The position numbers and the translations under genes are program-made. Positions 44,856 to 54,628 of a stretch of 64,000 bases of DNA are shown piece by piece. The notes beneath the pieces were generated by a model. It saw only the letters and a program-made list of their open reading frames with translations, searched no databases and was not told where the DNA came from. The stretch lies in the NCBI GenBank assembly GCA_964653095.1, contig CAZZEH010000011.1, positions 31,406-95,405 of the forward strand, read 5' to 3'. The first letter of the stretch is position 1; the number at the start of each line of letters is the position of its first letter. The DNA is from JAMLHH01 sp964653095 (GTDB taxonomy: Bacteria > Bacteroidota > Bacteroidia > Chitinophagales > JADIYW01).

Positions 44856-46841
44856 ATGTTACAAAGCTGGTTATTCTGCGACAGAAAAATATTTTTTGCT
44901 TTATCCATTATTCTCTTTTTACAAGGTCATCTATTTGCAAACGATTCTGAAATCTGTGGAGATTTTGATCACTATATAAATGCGCAATGGAAAACCGACA
45001 ATCCAATTCCATCCACTGAAGGTGCTTGGGGTTCCTTCAATATTTTAGTCAAAAACAATGAAAACAAAATGCAGGGACTCTTATCGGAAATCATTCAAAA
45101 GCAGTATCCAAAAGGCTCTTACAAACAACAAGTCAAAGACTTGTACCTCGCTCTTCTGAATACCGATGAGAGAAATAACAGAGGTCTCGAACCGCTCAAA
45201 AATTATTTTAAACTGATTGACAATGCACAATCTTTCAACGATTTAGTTATTCTGAACGCCATCATACCCGGTACAAGTCTTCCGGTAGAAGGTTCTGTAT
45301 TTCAGGATTTAATGAACTCCGACAAAATCTCATTTTACTTTTCGGCTTCCGGTTTGACACTCGGCGATCGGGAATATTATCTTTCAGAGGATGAAAATAA
45401 AGCAAACATTCGTGAAGAACTTAAAAATTATATCAGCAGAATAGCTGTTCTGTCAGGACAAAAATCCAAGAATGCACGCAAGACTGCAGAAAAAATTCTT
45501 GCAATTGAGAAAGACATCGCCCAATATCACTACACAAAGGAAGAAAGCAGAGACCCGTTTAAAATGTACAATCTGTTCTCATACCAGGAGGCGGTTGCTC
45601 TCGCTCCAAATATTGACTGGGCAAAATATTTCACTACCATAGGAATATTACCGGATCAAATTATTGTAACAAATCCGGAAATTGTCAAAAATCTGAATAA
45701 AATCATCCGAAATCATTCTTTGAAAAGCTGGAAAGAATACATGAAATTTCATCTCGCATCATCTATGGCCAGTTATCTGAGTGAGGATTATGAAAAAGCG
45801 AGTTTTGATTTTTTTGCAACCGTTCTGAGCGGCGTAAAAGAGCAAAAACCGATTCAGGAAAGAGCCGTCAGGCGAATGAATTCACTCTTGGGCGAATCTA
45901 TGGGCAGGTTGTTTGTCAGTCACTATTTCTCCAATGACTCCAAAGAGTACATTGAACATATGATTGAAAATATGCGCTCAGTTTTCAAAGAAAGAATAGA
46001 AAATCTCGGCTGGATGTCTGACGACACCAAAAAAGAAGCATTGGAAAAACTTGCCTCGTTTACCTATAAAATAGGGTATCCTACCAAATGGAAAGATTTA
46101 TCTTCTATTAAAATTGACTCAAAACTGCTGTTTGAAAACGTCATGCACATCAAAACATATCATATAAAAAGGGAGCTGAGCAAATACGGTAAAGAAGTAG
46201 ATCGGGATGAATGGGAAATGAACGCTCATGAGGTCAATGCTTACTATCATCCTCTGCATAACGAGATTGTGTTCCCCGCCGGAATTTTACAGCCGCCTTT
46301 CTATGACCCGAATGGTGATGACGGTGTTAATTACGGGGGCATAGGTGCAGTAATCGGACATGAGTTCTCGCACGGTTTTGATGATTTCGGTTCACGATTT
46401 GATGCCAAAGGCAATCTTAGAGACTGGTGGAAAGCCGAAGACCGGGAAAAATTCAATGAGCTCACCTCCAAACTTATAAACCAGTACAGTAACTTTGAGA
46501 TATTGCCGGGACTTCATGTCAACGGAGAATACACTCTCGGTGAAAACATTGGAGATCAGGGCGGACTCGTTTTGGGTTATCAGGCCCTAATGAAAGAATA
46601 CGAAAACAAGCCGGAACCGCCTTTAACAGACGACATGAATTTCAAACAGAGATTTTTTTACGGCTGGGCGAAAATATGGAGACAGAATGGAACAGAAGAA
46701 TTTTTCCGACAACTGATCGCCACCAATCCGCACGCTCCCGCAAAGGCGAGAATTAATGCGGCACTATATAATCTACAAGAGTTTTTTGAAGCTTTTGATT
46801 GTGATGTTCCCGACAAGGAAAGCAGAGTAATTATTTGGTAA
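44856..46841 (+). CDS. M13 family zinc endopeptidase (neprilysin/PepO type)
   Basis: 661 residues with a signal peptide (1-28), so periplasmic or extracellular. The zinc site is H502-E503-FS-H506 in IGHEFSHGFDD, and the third ligand Glu is near 563 in GENIGDQGG. The substrate-binding NAYYHP and the FPAGILQPPF segment are typical M13. The usual C-terminal C-x-x-W is here RVIIW: the final Trp is kept but the Cys is lost, so the corresponding disulfide is absent. It probably cleaves small peptides. It forms a single-gene unit ahead of the small metal-tail protein. Confidence 0.92.
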   Translation: MLQSWLFCDRKIFFALSIILFLQGHLFANDSEICGDFDHYINAQWKTDNPIPSTEGAWGSFNILVKNNENKMQGLLSEIIQKQYPKGSYKQQVKDLYLALLNTDERNNRGLEPLKNYFKLIDNAQSFNDLVILNAIIPGTSLPVEGSVFQDLMNSDKISFYFSASGLTLGDREYYLSEDENKANIREELKNYISRIAVLSGQKSKNARKTAEKILAIEKDIAQYHYTKEESRDPFKMYNLFSYQEAVALAPNIDWAKYFTTIGILPDQIIVTNPEIVKNLNKIIRNHSLKSWKEYMKFHLASSMASYLSEDYEKASFDFFATVLSGVKEQKPIQERAVRRMNSLLGESMGRLFVSHYFSNDSKEYIEHMIENMRSVFKERIENLGWMSDDTKKEALEKLASFTYKIGYPTKWKDLSSIKIDSKLLFENVMHIKTYHIKRELSKYGKEVDRDEWEMNAHEVNAYYHPLHNEIVFPAGILQPPFYDPNGDDGVNYGGIGAVIGHEFSHGFDDFGSRFDAKGNLRDWWKAEDREKFNELTSKLINQYSNFEILPGLHVNGEYTLGENIGDQGGLVLGYQALMKEYENKPEPPLTDDMNFKQRFFYGWAKIWRQNGTEEFFRQLIATNPHAPAKARINAALYNLQEFFEAFDCDVPDKESRVIIW

Positions 46842-46935
46842 TTAAATGTATTGGGTTAAAATTCGTTAATAAATCAAAGATGATTAAACGTGATGCCCTA
46901 ACATGTGTCTAATCGGATAACTAAACCAAATAATT

Positions 46936-47481
46936 ATGAAAATGATGAACAAGTTCTCTAAAGTTTTTGCAGTGGCTGCAATTCTGTTTGGAATCTCTTT
47001 TAGTGAGATTCAGGCTCAAAATGACGGTCAGAAACAGATGATTAAAAAAGAATTCAAAAGTATCACTCCGGAAGACCGCGCTCAAAAATTCACCGACAGA
47101 TTAGACAAGCAGGTCAGCCTGAACGAAGCTCAAAAAAAGCAGATTTATGAAATAAAGCTGAAAGCGATTCAGGAAAACAAAGATTTAGCACAAAAGAAAA
47201 AAAATCTGCAAACTGAGTCGCGTGAGCATATCAAAAATGTACTGACGGCAGAACAAACAAAAAATCTGGAAGAAGCCAAAGCTCAGAAAAGAGGAAAAGG
47301 TCAATGGGAAAAGGGAAATTTCAAGAAAGGAAATTGGAATAAAACCCAAATGAAAGGCCATGAGTGCCAAAACATGAAAATGAGTAAAGGCTGCTGTATG
47401 CAGAAAGGCTCAGGACATCCCGGTATGAATAAATTCAAACACGGACAAAATAAAGAAACTCCGTCCGGAGAAGAAAAATAA
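46936..47481 (+). CDS. Small secreted Spy/CpxP-like protein with Met/His/Cys-rich tail
   Basis: 181 residues: signal peptide (1-28); a helical region with two LTxxQ-like repeats (VSLNEAQKKQIYEIK near 50 and LTAEQTKNLEEA near 100), as in Spy/CpxP periplasmic chaperones and metal-stress proteins; then a basic Gly/Lys linker; then a tail with HECQNMKMSKGCCMQK and GSGHPGMNKFKHG. The tail is rich in soft-metal ligands and suggests binding of copper or another metal, which is an inference. A strong terminator ends the unit. Confidence 0.65.
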   Translation: MKMMNKFSKVFAVAAILFGISFSEIQAQNDGQKQMIKKEFKSITPEDRAQKFTDRLDKQVSLNEAQKKQIYEIKLKAIQENKDLAQKKKNLQTESREHIKNVLTAEQTKNLEEAKAQKRGKGQWEKGNFKKGNWNKTQMKGHECQNMKMSKGCCMQKGSGHPGMNKFKHGQNKETPSGEEK

Positions 47482-47497
47482 TACGAAAACCATTTTT

Positions 47498-47537
47498 TGC
47501 CAAAGGCTGTTTCTACGGAGACAGCCTTTGGCATTTT
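47498..47537 (+). terminator. Strong terminator
   Basis: The 13-bp perfect stem TGCCAAAGGCTGT (47498-47510)/ACAGCCTTTGGCA (47521-47533) is followed by TTTT. Confidence 0.9.
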
Positions 47538-47598
47538 ATCAAAACATTACTCTGTAGTAGATTTAAGCTTTTCTCCAATAATTTGGGAATGAAATAAT

Positions 47599-47606
47599 TA
47601 TCTTTG
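47599..47606 (+). promoter_or_regulatory. -7 box upstream of queD
   Basis: TATCTTTG matches TAnnTTTG and gives a leader of about 75 bases before ATG 47686. I see no preQ1 riboswitch signature in that leader. Confidence 0.5.
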
Positions 47607-47685
47607 CACGTCCTGCGAAAATGATTTTTAGCCACAAACAATTTCGATAGCGGTACTGTTAAACCAACATTTATAACTGTTTGCC

Positions 47686-48042
47686 ATGATTCTTTTTAAA
47701 TACTTTACATTTGATTCTGCTCATTACCTTCCAAAGGTACCGGACGGACACAAGTGTAAAGCACTTCACGGGCATACCTACAGGCTGACTCTTTACATCG
47801 AAGGAGAGGTCGATGAGGATACTGGTTGGGTTATGGATTTTGGGGAATTAAAGAAAATAGCATTGTCGATTGTTCGGTCATTAGACCATAAATTACTAAA
47901 TGATATTCCCGGATTGGAAAATCCTACCTGTGAGAATATAGCCCGATGGATTTGGGGTAAGCTCAAACCGGATTTACCTCTTTTATCCAAAATAAAACTG
48001 TATGAAACTCCTACATCAGGAGTCGTATATCAGGGAGAATAA
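47686..48042 (+). CDS. queD: 6-carboxytetrahydropterin synthase (QueD)
   Basis: 118 residues of the PTPS/QueD fold. Zinc ligands are H13 (FDSAHYL), H28 and H30 (LHGHTY), and the catalytic Cys is C24 (GHKCKALHGH). Asp-His in SLDHKLLND and Glu in YETPTSG complete the active site. The presence of Cys24 with this spacing fits QueD of queuosine synthesis. It is convergent with the PEP mutase family gene. Confidence 0.9.
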   Translation: MILFKYFTFDSAHYLPKVPDGHKCKALHGHTYRLTLYIEGEVDEDTGWVMDFGELKKIALSIVRSLDHKLLNDIPGLENPTCENIARWIWGKLKPDLPLLSKIKLYETPTSGVVYQGE

Positions 48043-48045
48043 AAT

Positions 48046-48906
48046 TTACAACAGTTCTACTTCCGAACTTCTGTCAGGAAACCAGTTATTTACTTCATTA
48101 TATGGCGGGGTCTCCACAAATAAAGACGGCCATTCATCGCCCTGAAGCATCTCTGAAGATATCTTCTGCAATCGATTTAGAGCTGCAAGCATTGGCTTAG
48201 AACCCACACTGATTCGATTCACTTTAAGCTTTTTCAAATCACTCACACTCAATGAAGGAGTTATCAGAATATTTAGAGGTAAATCTATTCCGCTTTTCAG
48301 TAGTTCTACAGTTTCAATATCTTTCACAAAAGGAATAAATATTCCATCTGCTCCGGCTTCTTTAAACGCGTTGGCTCTTCTGATACAGACTTCGGCTTTC
48401 ATACGCCGGTCTCCAAAAACAACCTCCATAGAATCGGTTCGCGCATTGACAAAAAGGTTGATTCCTTTCTTCCTGCCGACTTCTTTTGCCAAAGCAATCA
48501 CATCCATCTGATATTCGATATCACACTGTACCGCTCCGCCTCCGCAACGATCTTCAATATTGACACCGACCGCACCGGCCTCTATAACTGCATAAAAAAA
48601 CTCTTCTAACTTTTTGTAACTGTTGTGAATGTATGCACCCTCGATATCGGCCGTTACAGGCACTTCCAGCACATGGGCAATACGCTCTACAGATTTAAGC
48701 ATTTCTTCAGGCGAAATCTGTTCGCCATCCCGATATCCGAGCGACCAGGCAACACCTGCACTCGTGGTTGCTACAGCCTGAAAACCGCAATGTTCAAATA
48801 TTTTCGCAGACACACAATCCCATGCATTGGGCAATACTAACATTTCATCCCGATGATGCATCAAATGAAATAAATCCGCTAATTTTCTCTGAACCGCTGT
48901 TTCCAT
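48046..48906 (-). CDS. PEP mutase / isocitrate lyase superfamily protein
   Basis: 286 residues from ATG 48906 (METAVQRKL); a TTG extension to 48927 would overlap the efflux gene. The (beta/alpha)8 fold signatures are NAWDCVSAKIFE, ATTSAGVAWSLGYRDG, DIEGAY (metal) and NIEDRCGGG. The true isocitrate/methylisocitrate lyase motif KKCGH is not present, so a C-C lyase or hydrolase on a 2-oxo-acid such as oxaloacetate is possible, but the substrate is unknown. It is the last gene of the RND pump operon. Confidence 0.8.
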   Translation of the reverse strand: METAVQRKLADLFHLMHHRDEMLVLPNAWDCVSAKIFEHCGFQAVATTSAGVAWSLGYRDGEQISPEEMLKSVERIAHVLEVPVTADIEGAYIHNSYKKLEEFFYAVIEAGAVGVNIEDRCGGGAVQCDIEYQMDVIALAKEVGRKKGINLFVNARTDSMEVVFGDRRMKAEVCIRRANAFKEAGADGIFIPFVKDIETVELLKSGIDLPLNILITPSLSVSDLKKLKVNRISVGSKPMLAALNRLQKISSEMLQGDEWPSLFVETPPYNEVNNWFPDRSSEVELL

Positions 48907-48917
48907 TTTAATTCTAT

Positions 48918-50309
48918 TTATTTCCAACCGCCGCCAAGCGCTCTGTACAATTCCACTACGGCAGTCAGTCTCTGAACCTTAGTCTCCACGAGTCCCAACT
49001 GAGCACCCAAAGACTGTTGCTGGGCGGTCAAAACTTCGAGATAATTAGCCATACCGTAATTGAGCAGTTCCTGAGAATATTCAGTCGCCAGGACCAAAGC
49101 TTCTACCTGTTTTTCCTGTACACTCATAACTTGATTAGCAGTCTGGTAATCTGCCAATATATCCGACACTTCCTGAGAAGCACTGAGCAGCACTTTCCTA
49201 AAGTTTAACAAAGCAATTTCTTTATTGATTCTTGAAACTTTATGCTGTGTCCGTAACTGTTTTCTGTTGAGTATTGGTGCGAGAAGTCCTGCTCCGACAG
49301 ATCCAAATAGTCCGCTGGCGCTAAAAGGATTGTGGTCAATTGCGTTCAAACCGGCAGATGCGGATAATGTCAGAGTCGGATACAAGCTTGCTTTTGCCAC
49401 ATTTTCCAATTGAAATGCATTGATTAAACTGTATTCTGCTATCATAACATCAGGTCTGTTTTCCAATAGCATGGCAGGAACGCCCATACTCAATTCTGAA
49501 ATAATTTCCTGATTTTCGAGAGAGCTTCTTTCTATAGCATGAGGAGCTTCCGCCATCAAAACACTCAGAGCATTTTCCAATTGCGTAACCGCTTTATCCA
49601 AAACCAGTAACACCAGTTCCGCTTCATAAATTAAAGCTTCTGTCTGCTTCACTGCTGCTGCGGTCAGCTGCCCGGCATCTTTCAGAGCCTGAGTAGTCGC
49701 CAGACTTTCTTTTCTCAGACTGATAGTTTTATTGGCAATCTCACGTTGAGCATCCAAAGCCAATAACTGATAATAAATTGTGGCAACAGAAGATACTAAT
49801 CCGGTCTGCACTGCATTTTTAGCTACCTCAGTCTGCAGGTACTGCGCTTTCGCTGCATCTTTCATGCTTCGGATTTTCCCCCAGATATCAGCTTCCCAGG
49901 ATAGATTCAGTCCGAGATTATATTGATTGGAAAAGCCTGTAGCAAACAAACCGCCCGTACTGTATTTGGACGGATGCGAGCCAGTATATCCGGCCTGTCC
50001 GCTAATGACAGGAATATTTCCGGCATTGGCCTGTTCCAAGAGAGCCTGCGCACGTTCGATGCTCTGCACAGCTATAAGCATATCATAATTACCAATAATT
50101 GAACGCTCTATATAACCCTGCAGGATGGTATCTGTAAACATTTCCCGCCACGGAATGGCAGCTATGGAAGTGCTATCCTCATCTCTATCATTAAGACGAT
50201 AGGTGTCCGCAGTTTCAATATCCGGACGCTCATATTGTTTTGTGATGGAGCAGGATTGTAAAACAACTGTTACCAGCAGAATCAGAATAAATTTATAGTA
50301 AATTTTCAT
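48918..50309 (-). CDS. RND efflux outer-membrane factor (NodT/OprM type lipoprotein)
   Basis: 463 residues. The signal peptide ends in the lipobox LQSC, so it is a lipoprotein of the outer membrane. The rest is the duplicated OEP coiled-coil/beta-barrel repeat, with ENRPDVMIAEYSL as the characteristic central motif. It forms the exit duct for the inner-membrane pump and adaptor encoded just upstream in the same operon, 3 bases after the pump stop. Confidence 0.93.
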   Translation of the reverse strand: MKIYYKFILILLVTVVLQSCSITKQYERPDIETADTYRLNDRDEDSTSIAAIPWREMFTDTILQGYIERSIIGNYDMLIAVQSIERAQALLEQANAGNIPVISGQAGYTGSHPSKYSTGGLFATGFSNQYNLGLNLSWEADIWGKIRSMKDAAKAQYLQTEVAKNAVQTGLVSSVATIYYQLLALDAQREIANKTISLRKESLATTQALKDAGQLTAAAVKQTEALIYEAELVLLVLDKAVTQLENALSVLMAEAPHAIERSSLENQEIISELSMGVPAMLLENRPDVMIAEYSLINAFQLENVAKASLYPTLTLSASAGLNAIDHNPFSASGLFGSVGAGLLAPILNRKQLRTQHKVSRINKEIALLNFRKVLLSASQEVSDILADYQTANQVMSVQEKQVEALVLATEYSQELLNYGMANYLEVLTAQQQSLGAQLGLVETKVQRLTAVVELYRALGGGWK

Positions 50310-50312
50310 AAT

Positions 50313-53300
50313 TTAATTTTCTAAAGATTTAGCATTTTCAATCTCTTTCACAGCTTCCGGCACTCCGGTAATTTTCTCCTGTATCCACTGGAAGAATATG
50401 TATAATGTAGGAATTACAAAAATTCCCAGCAAAGTACCGATAAGCATACCACTCACGGCGGTTGTACCAATCGCTCTGTTACCAATCGCACCCACGCCCT
50501 GAGCAGTTGCCAATGGCAGCAGTCCAAAAATAAAAGCAAAAGATGTCATCAGAATTGGTCTCAATCGGGCTTTGGCTCCATCTATCGCCGAATCAAGAAT
50601 AGTTGCTCCGTGGCGACGCCGCTGAATCGCAAATTCTACAATCAGAATAGCATTTTTGGCAAGAAGTCCCACTAACATCACAAGAGCAATCTGGAAATAA
50701 ATATTGTTTTCCAATCCCATCAGCATGGTCGTAATGTATGCCCCAAATATCCCGAGCGGAACCGAGAAAATAATAGAGAACGGTAACAGATAACTTTCAT
50801 ACTGTGCGGCTAAAAGGAAATAGACAAACACAATCACCAAAAGGAAAATCAGTATAGTCTGTCCCGAGGCCAGTACCTCCTCTCTTGTCAGTCCGGAATA
50901 ATCCACCCCGAAACTGGTCGGCAGCTCTGCAGCTACTTCCTCAATCGCTTTAATGGCATCACCCGTAGAGAATCCCGGATTTGTCGCCCCGGTAATCTTA
51001 GTAGAGTTAAACAGGTTGAATCGGGTCACGCTTTGGGGGCCGTATATTCTCTCTAATTTTACAAATTGAGAAATCGGAGCCATCTGACCACTTCCGGTTC
51101 TGATAAACATATTATTCAATGAGGCCAGATTCAGTCTGTCTTCCGGCAATGCCTGAAGGTATATCCTGTACTGCTTACCAAATCTTGAAAAATCTGAAAC
51201 ATACACACTTCCAATATAAGATTGCAGTGTACTGAAAATAGAATTTAGATTTACGCCAAACTCTTTGGCTACATCCACATTAACTTCCAATTCATACTGA
51301 GGGTAGTTGGTACTGAAAGAAGATTGTGCGTACTGTATTTCAGGACGCTGATTGAGTTTCATGAGGAACTCTTTGTTTCTCTCATCCAAATTGTCAAAGC
51401 TGCCTCCTGATTTATCCTGAAGATTTACCTCAAAACCACCCGATGCACCATAACCCGGAATACTTGGGGGAGAGAAGAAAATCATCTTTGCCCCTTTTAT
51501 TTGTGAGGCAATACCAAACATCTGCCCTACAATCGCATCTGCTGATTTGCTTTTATCTTTCCTGTCGCCAAAATCATCCAATTTGATAAAGCCCAAGCCA
51601 AAGTTACTTCCCTGTCCGTTAATCAAACTAAAACCTGAAACCAGAGAAATACTTTTTACCCCCGGCACCTGCACAGCTTTCTCGTAAAATTCGTTGTTGA
51701 TAGCTTCAGTACGGTCGATAGTAGCACCCACCGGAAGTTCGGTATTCACAAAAATAATACCTCTGTCCTCAGAAGGCACAAATCCTGTAGGAATATTGTT
51801 ATTCGCCCACCAGATACCTATTCCCGCAGCTATCAAAACCAAAGGCACTACCCATTTCTGCTTGTATGTAAAATGCAGCACCTTAGCATATTTCTCTATC
51901 GTGGCATTAAAAGCAGCGTTAAAGGCTGTATAAAATCTTTGCAACAGACTTTTTTTACTTCCATCATCATGCTTGGCACTAAGAGCAATAGCACAAAGAG
52001 CAGGACTCAGTGTCAAAGCATTGACTGCGGAAATCACAATAGCTGTCATCAGCGTAATACCAAACTGCCTAAAGAATACTCCCGTAGGACCACTGATGAA
52101 AGTCACCGGCACAAACACTGCTGCCATCACCAATGTAATAGAAATAATCGCTCCGGTAATCTCGCTCATGCCTTCATGTGTTGCCTTTCGGACATTCTGT
52201 TCTCCGGCATCTAATTTGGCGTGAACGGCTTCGACAACGACTATGGCATCATCCACCACAATACCAATCGCCAAAACCAATGCAAAAAGTGTCAAAAGGT
52301 TGATAGAGTATCCAAACAAATTGAGGAAAAAGAAAGTACCGATAATAGATACCGGAACTGCAATTGCCGGAATTAATGTTGATCTGAAATCCTGTAGAAA
52401 AATAAACACCACTAAAAAAACCAAAATAAATGCCTCTATCAATGTGTGTATTACCTTCTCAATGGAAGCTTCCAAAAACTCATTAGTATCATAATCTATT
52501 ACGAAATCCATTCCGTCAGGAAAGCCTTTGCCCAAGTTTTCAATTTCAGCTTTTACGTTATTGATAATTTCCCGCGCATTGGAACCTTTGGTCTGAAAAA
52601 TACCCATAGACACACTCGGATAGCCTTTCGCATGAGAAGATACGGTATAGTTTTGCTGTCCCAAATCAATTTCCGCCACATCTTTCAGACGCAAAAACTG
52701 TCCGTTGCCCAATGAACGCAAAATGATATTTTTATACTCAGACTCCTCTTTCAGACGACCTTTATAACGGATAGTATAAGCGAAACTCTCTCCCGAACTT
52801 TCACCCAAGACTCCTGCTGCGGCTTCCTGGCTTTGCTCTCTAATAGCTGCAATAACCTCTCCCGGCTCCATACCGTAAGCAGCGAGTCTGTCAGGCTTGA
52901 GCCAGACTCGCATGGCATAAGTCTGAGAACTGTATATAGTGATATCCCCTACTCCGTAAATACGCTTCAGTACAGGCACTACGTTAATATTCAGATAGTT
53001 GGCTACAAATTTTCCGTCGTATTCAGGGTTGGAAGTGTAAAAGTCCATATACATCAGCGCACTGGTCTGCTGTTTTCTGGTAATCACTCCCACCTGTTTT
53101 ACTTCCTGAGGCAATAGCGGGTCAGCCTGAGCCACTCTGTTTTGAACGTTGACCGTGGCAATATCCGGATCATAATTTTGGTCAAAATAAACTGTAATAT
53201 TGGCACGTCCGTCATTCGTCGCCGTAGATGTCATATAAGTCATACCTTCCGTACCGTTAACCTGCTCCTCAATCGGAATGATGACACTCTCCATCACAGT

Positions 53301-53465
53301 CTGTGCATTGGCACCGGGAAATTGTGTCTGTACCTGAACTGTAGGAGGCGCGATATCGGGATACTGCGTTACGGGAAGAGTTGCAATACCGAGAATACCG
53401 AGTATGACTAAAATGATTGAAATTACTGTGGACAGAACCGGTCTGTCTATAAAAGTCTTAAACAT
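50313..53465 (-). CDS. RND multidrug efflux permease (HAE1/AcrB family)
   Basis: 1050 residues, 12 membrane segments, and two large periplasmic loops. The proton-relay Asp pair is visible in IGIVVDDAIVVVE, and the N-terminal MFKTFIDRPVLS and PVTQYPDIAPP segments are typical of AcrB-like hydrophobe/amphiphile exporters rather than metal pumps. It takes proton-driven substrates from the periplasm or membrane to the outer-membrane factor. Drug range cannot be told from sequence. Confidence 0.96.
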   Translation of the reverse strand: MFKTFIDRPVLSTVISIILVILGILGIATLPVTQYPDIAPPTVQVQTQFPGANAQTVMESVIIPIEEQVNGTEGMTYMTSTATNDGRANITVYFDQNYDPDIATVNVQNRVAQADPLLPQEVKQVGVITRKQQTSALMYMDFYTSNPEYDGKFVANYLNINVVPVLKRIYGVGDITIYSSQTYAMRVWLKPDRLAAYGMEPGEVIAAIREQSQEAAAGVLGESSGESFAYTIRYKGRLKEESEYKNIILRSLGNGQFLRLKDVAEIDLGQQNYTVSSHAKGYPSVSMGIFQTKGSNAREIINNVKAEIENLGKGFPDGMDFVIDYDTNEFLEASIEKVIHTLIEAFILVFLVVFIFLQDFRSTLIPAIAVPVSIIGTFFFLNLFGYSINLLTLFALVLAIGIVVDDAIVVVEAVHAKLDAGEQNVRKATHEGMSEITGAIISITLVMAAVFVPVTFISGPTGVFFRQFGITLMTAIVISAVNALTLSPALCAIALSAKHDDGSKKSLLQRFYTAFNAAFNATIEKYAKVLHFTYKQKWVVPLVLIAAGIGIWWANNNIPTGFVPSEDRGIIFVNTELPVGATIDRTEAINNEFYEKAVQVPGVKSISLVSGFSLINGQGSNFGLGFIKLDDFGDRKDKSKSADAIVGQMFGIASQIKGAKMIFFSPPSIPGYGASGGFEVNLQDKSGGSFDNLDERNKEFLMKLNQRPEIQYAQSSFSTNYPQYELEVNVDVAKEFGVNLNSIFSTLQSYIGSVYVSDFSRFGKQYRIYLQALPEDRLNLASLNNMFIRTGSGQMAPISQFVKLERIYGPQSVTRFNLFNSTKITGATNPGFSTGDAIKAIEEVAAELPTSFGVDYSGLTREEVLASGQTILIFLLVIVFVYFLLAAQYESYLLPFSIIFSVPLGIFGAYITTMLMGLENNIYFQIALVMLVGLLAKNAILIVEFAIQRRRHGATILDSAIDGAKARLRPILMTSFAFIFGLLPLATAQGVGAIGNRAIGTTAVSGMLIGTLLGIFVIPTLYIFFQWIQEKITGVPEAVKEIENAKSLEN

Positions 53466-53485
53466 GATTGTTTCGCTTCAAAATA

Positions 53486-54613
53486 TTATCTGGTAAATAT
53501 GGTTTGTACAGAGGATGCCACACTGTCATAAGGCATCATTTGCGGAGTAACAAGAGTCGCACCAAACAACCTGTCTGCACCTACCGCGATAATCTTATCA
53601 CCCGGCTCCAGGCCTGATTTTACGAGGATGTTATTGTCTATTCTATTCAGTTCTTCTATGACTAAAGGCTCAGCGAGTGTGTCCCCCACTACTTTATATA
53701 CCATAGTTCTTCCCTGTTGCTCATAAGACGACATGTCCGGGACTATGGTCGCATCTTCATAGACGTGAGAGATAAGAATTTCACCGCTACTGCCATTAGC
53801 CAAAATATGTCCTCTGTTCGGGAAGGTCGCCCTAAAACTGACCGTACCTGTTGCCGGGTCAATCTGACCGGTTACAGTAGTAATTTGTCCGTTTTCAGAA
53901 TAAATTTCTCCATTGGACATCCTCAATTGTACCGGAGGGAAATTTTTAATTTTATCCGGCAGACTATTCCCTTTGGCATTTTGTAAAAAATTCAGATAAT
54001 CGATTTCGTTCATGGAGAAGTATGCATACACATTATCTGTCTGCGATACTACCGTTAGTGGCTGCGGACTGGCAGGGCTCACCAAAGTACCGGTTCGGAA
54101 AGAAATTTTACCTACATATCCGCTCACAGGACTTTTGATATTGGCATAACCGATATTGGCCAGCACACTCTGATATCCTGCTTTTGCCTGAGCTAATTGC
54201 GCCTTGGCTGTTTCTAACTGAATTTCACTAATAATATTTTTCTCTACCAAAGGAATTAACTGATTGACTCTCACCTGAGCCGCTTCCACGTTGGCTTTTG
54301 CTGCATTGGCATCTTCGGACATAGACTGAGTCTCCAATTTGAAAAGCAACTGACCTTTTGATACATACTGCCCTTCGTCCACTAATACATCAGTAATATA
54401 TCCGCTAACCTTAGCAAATACGTTACTATTGACCGTCCCTTCAATTTTTACAGGATAGACATCATACCCCGTCAGCGTTCTTGAAACTACTTCTATTACT
54501 GCCATAGGAGCCGGACCGCTTTGCTGCATTGCGGCACCTGGACCGTCCTGTTTTTGACCGCAGGATACTGCTAATGCAGTGACTGCAAGAAAACCTGTTA
54601 ATTTGATATTCAT
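53486..54613 (-). CDS. RND efflux periplasmic adaptor (AcrA-like lipoprotein)
   Basis: 375 residues with a lipobox at AVSC near residue 18. It has a lipoyl/barrel-sandwich hybrid split by a coiled-coil hairpin: the first half is VSGYITDVLVDEGQYVSKGQLLF and the second half is NIKSPVSGYVGKI. A beta-barrel and a membrane-proximal domain follow. It bridges the pump and the outer-membrane factor and is the first structural gene after the regulator. Confidence 0.94.
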   Translation of the reverse strand: MNIKLTGFLAVTALAVSCGQKQDGPGAAMQQSGPAPMAVIEVVSRTLTGYDVYPVKIEGTVNSNVFAKVSGYITDVLVDEGQYVSKGQLLFKLETQSMSEDANAAKANVEAAQVRVNQLIPLVEKNIISEIQLETAKAQLAQAKAGYQSVLANIGYANIKSPVSGYVGKISFRTGTLVSPASPQPLTVVSQTDNVYAYFSMNEIDYLNFLQNAKGNSLPDKIKNFPPVQLRMSNGEIYSENGQITTVTGQIDPATGTVSFRATFPNRGHILANGSSGEILISHVYEDATIVPDMSSYEQQGRTMVYKVVGDTLAEPLVIEELNRIDNNILVKSGLEPGDKIIAVGADRLFGATLVTPQMMPYDSVASSVQTIFTR

Positions 54614-54628
54614 TACTATTATTGATTA

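Noticed and set aside
47607..47685. preQ1 riboswitch before queD
   Set aside because: The 79-base leader lacks the short C-rich hairpin and A-rich tail of the preQ1 classes.
51873..53411. Plus-strand ORFs across the RND permease gene
   Set aside because: They are all antisense to conserved pump sequence and show His/Cys-rich random translations.
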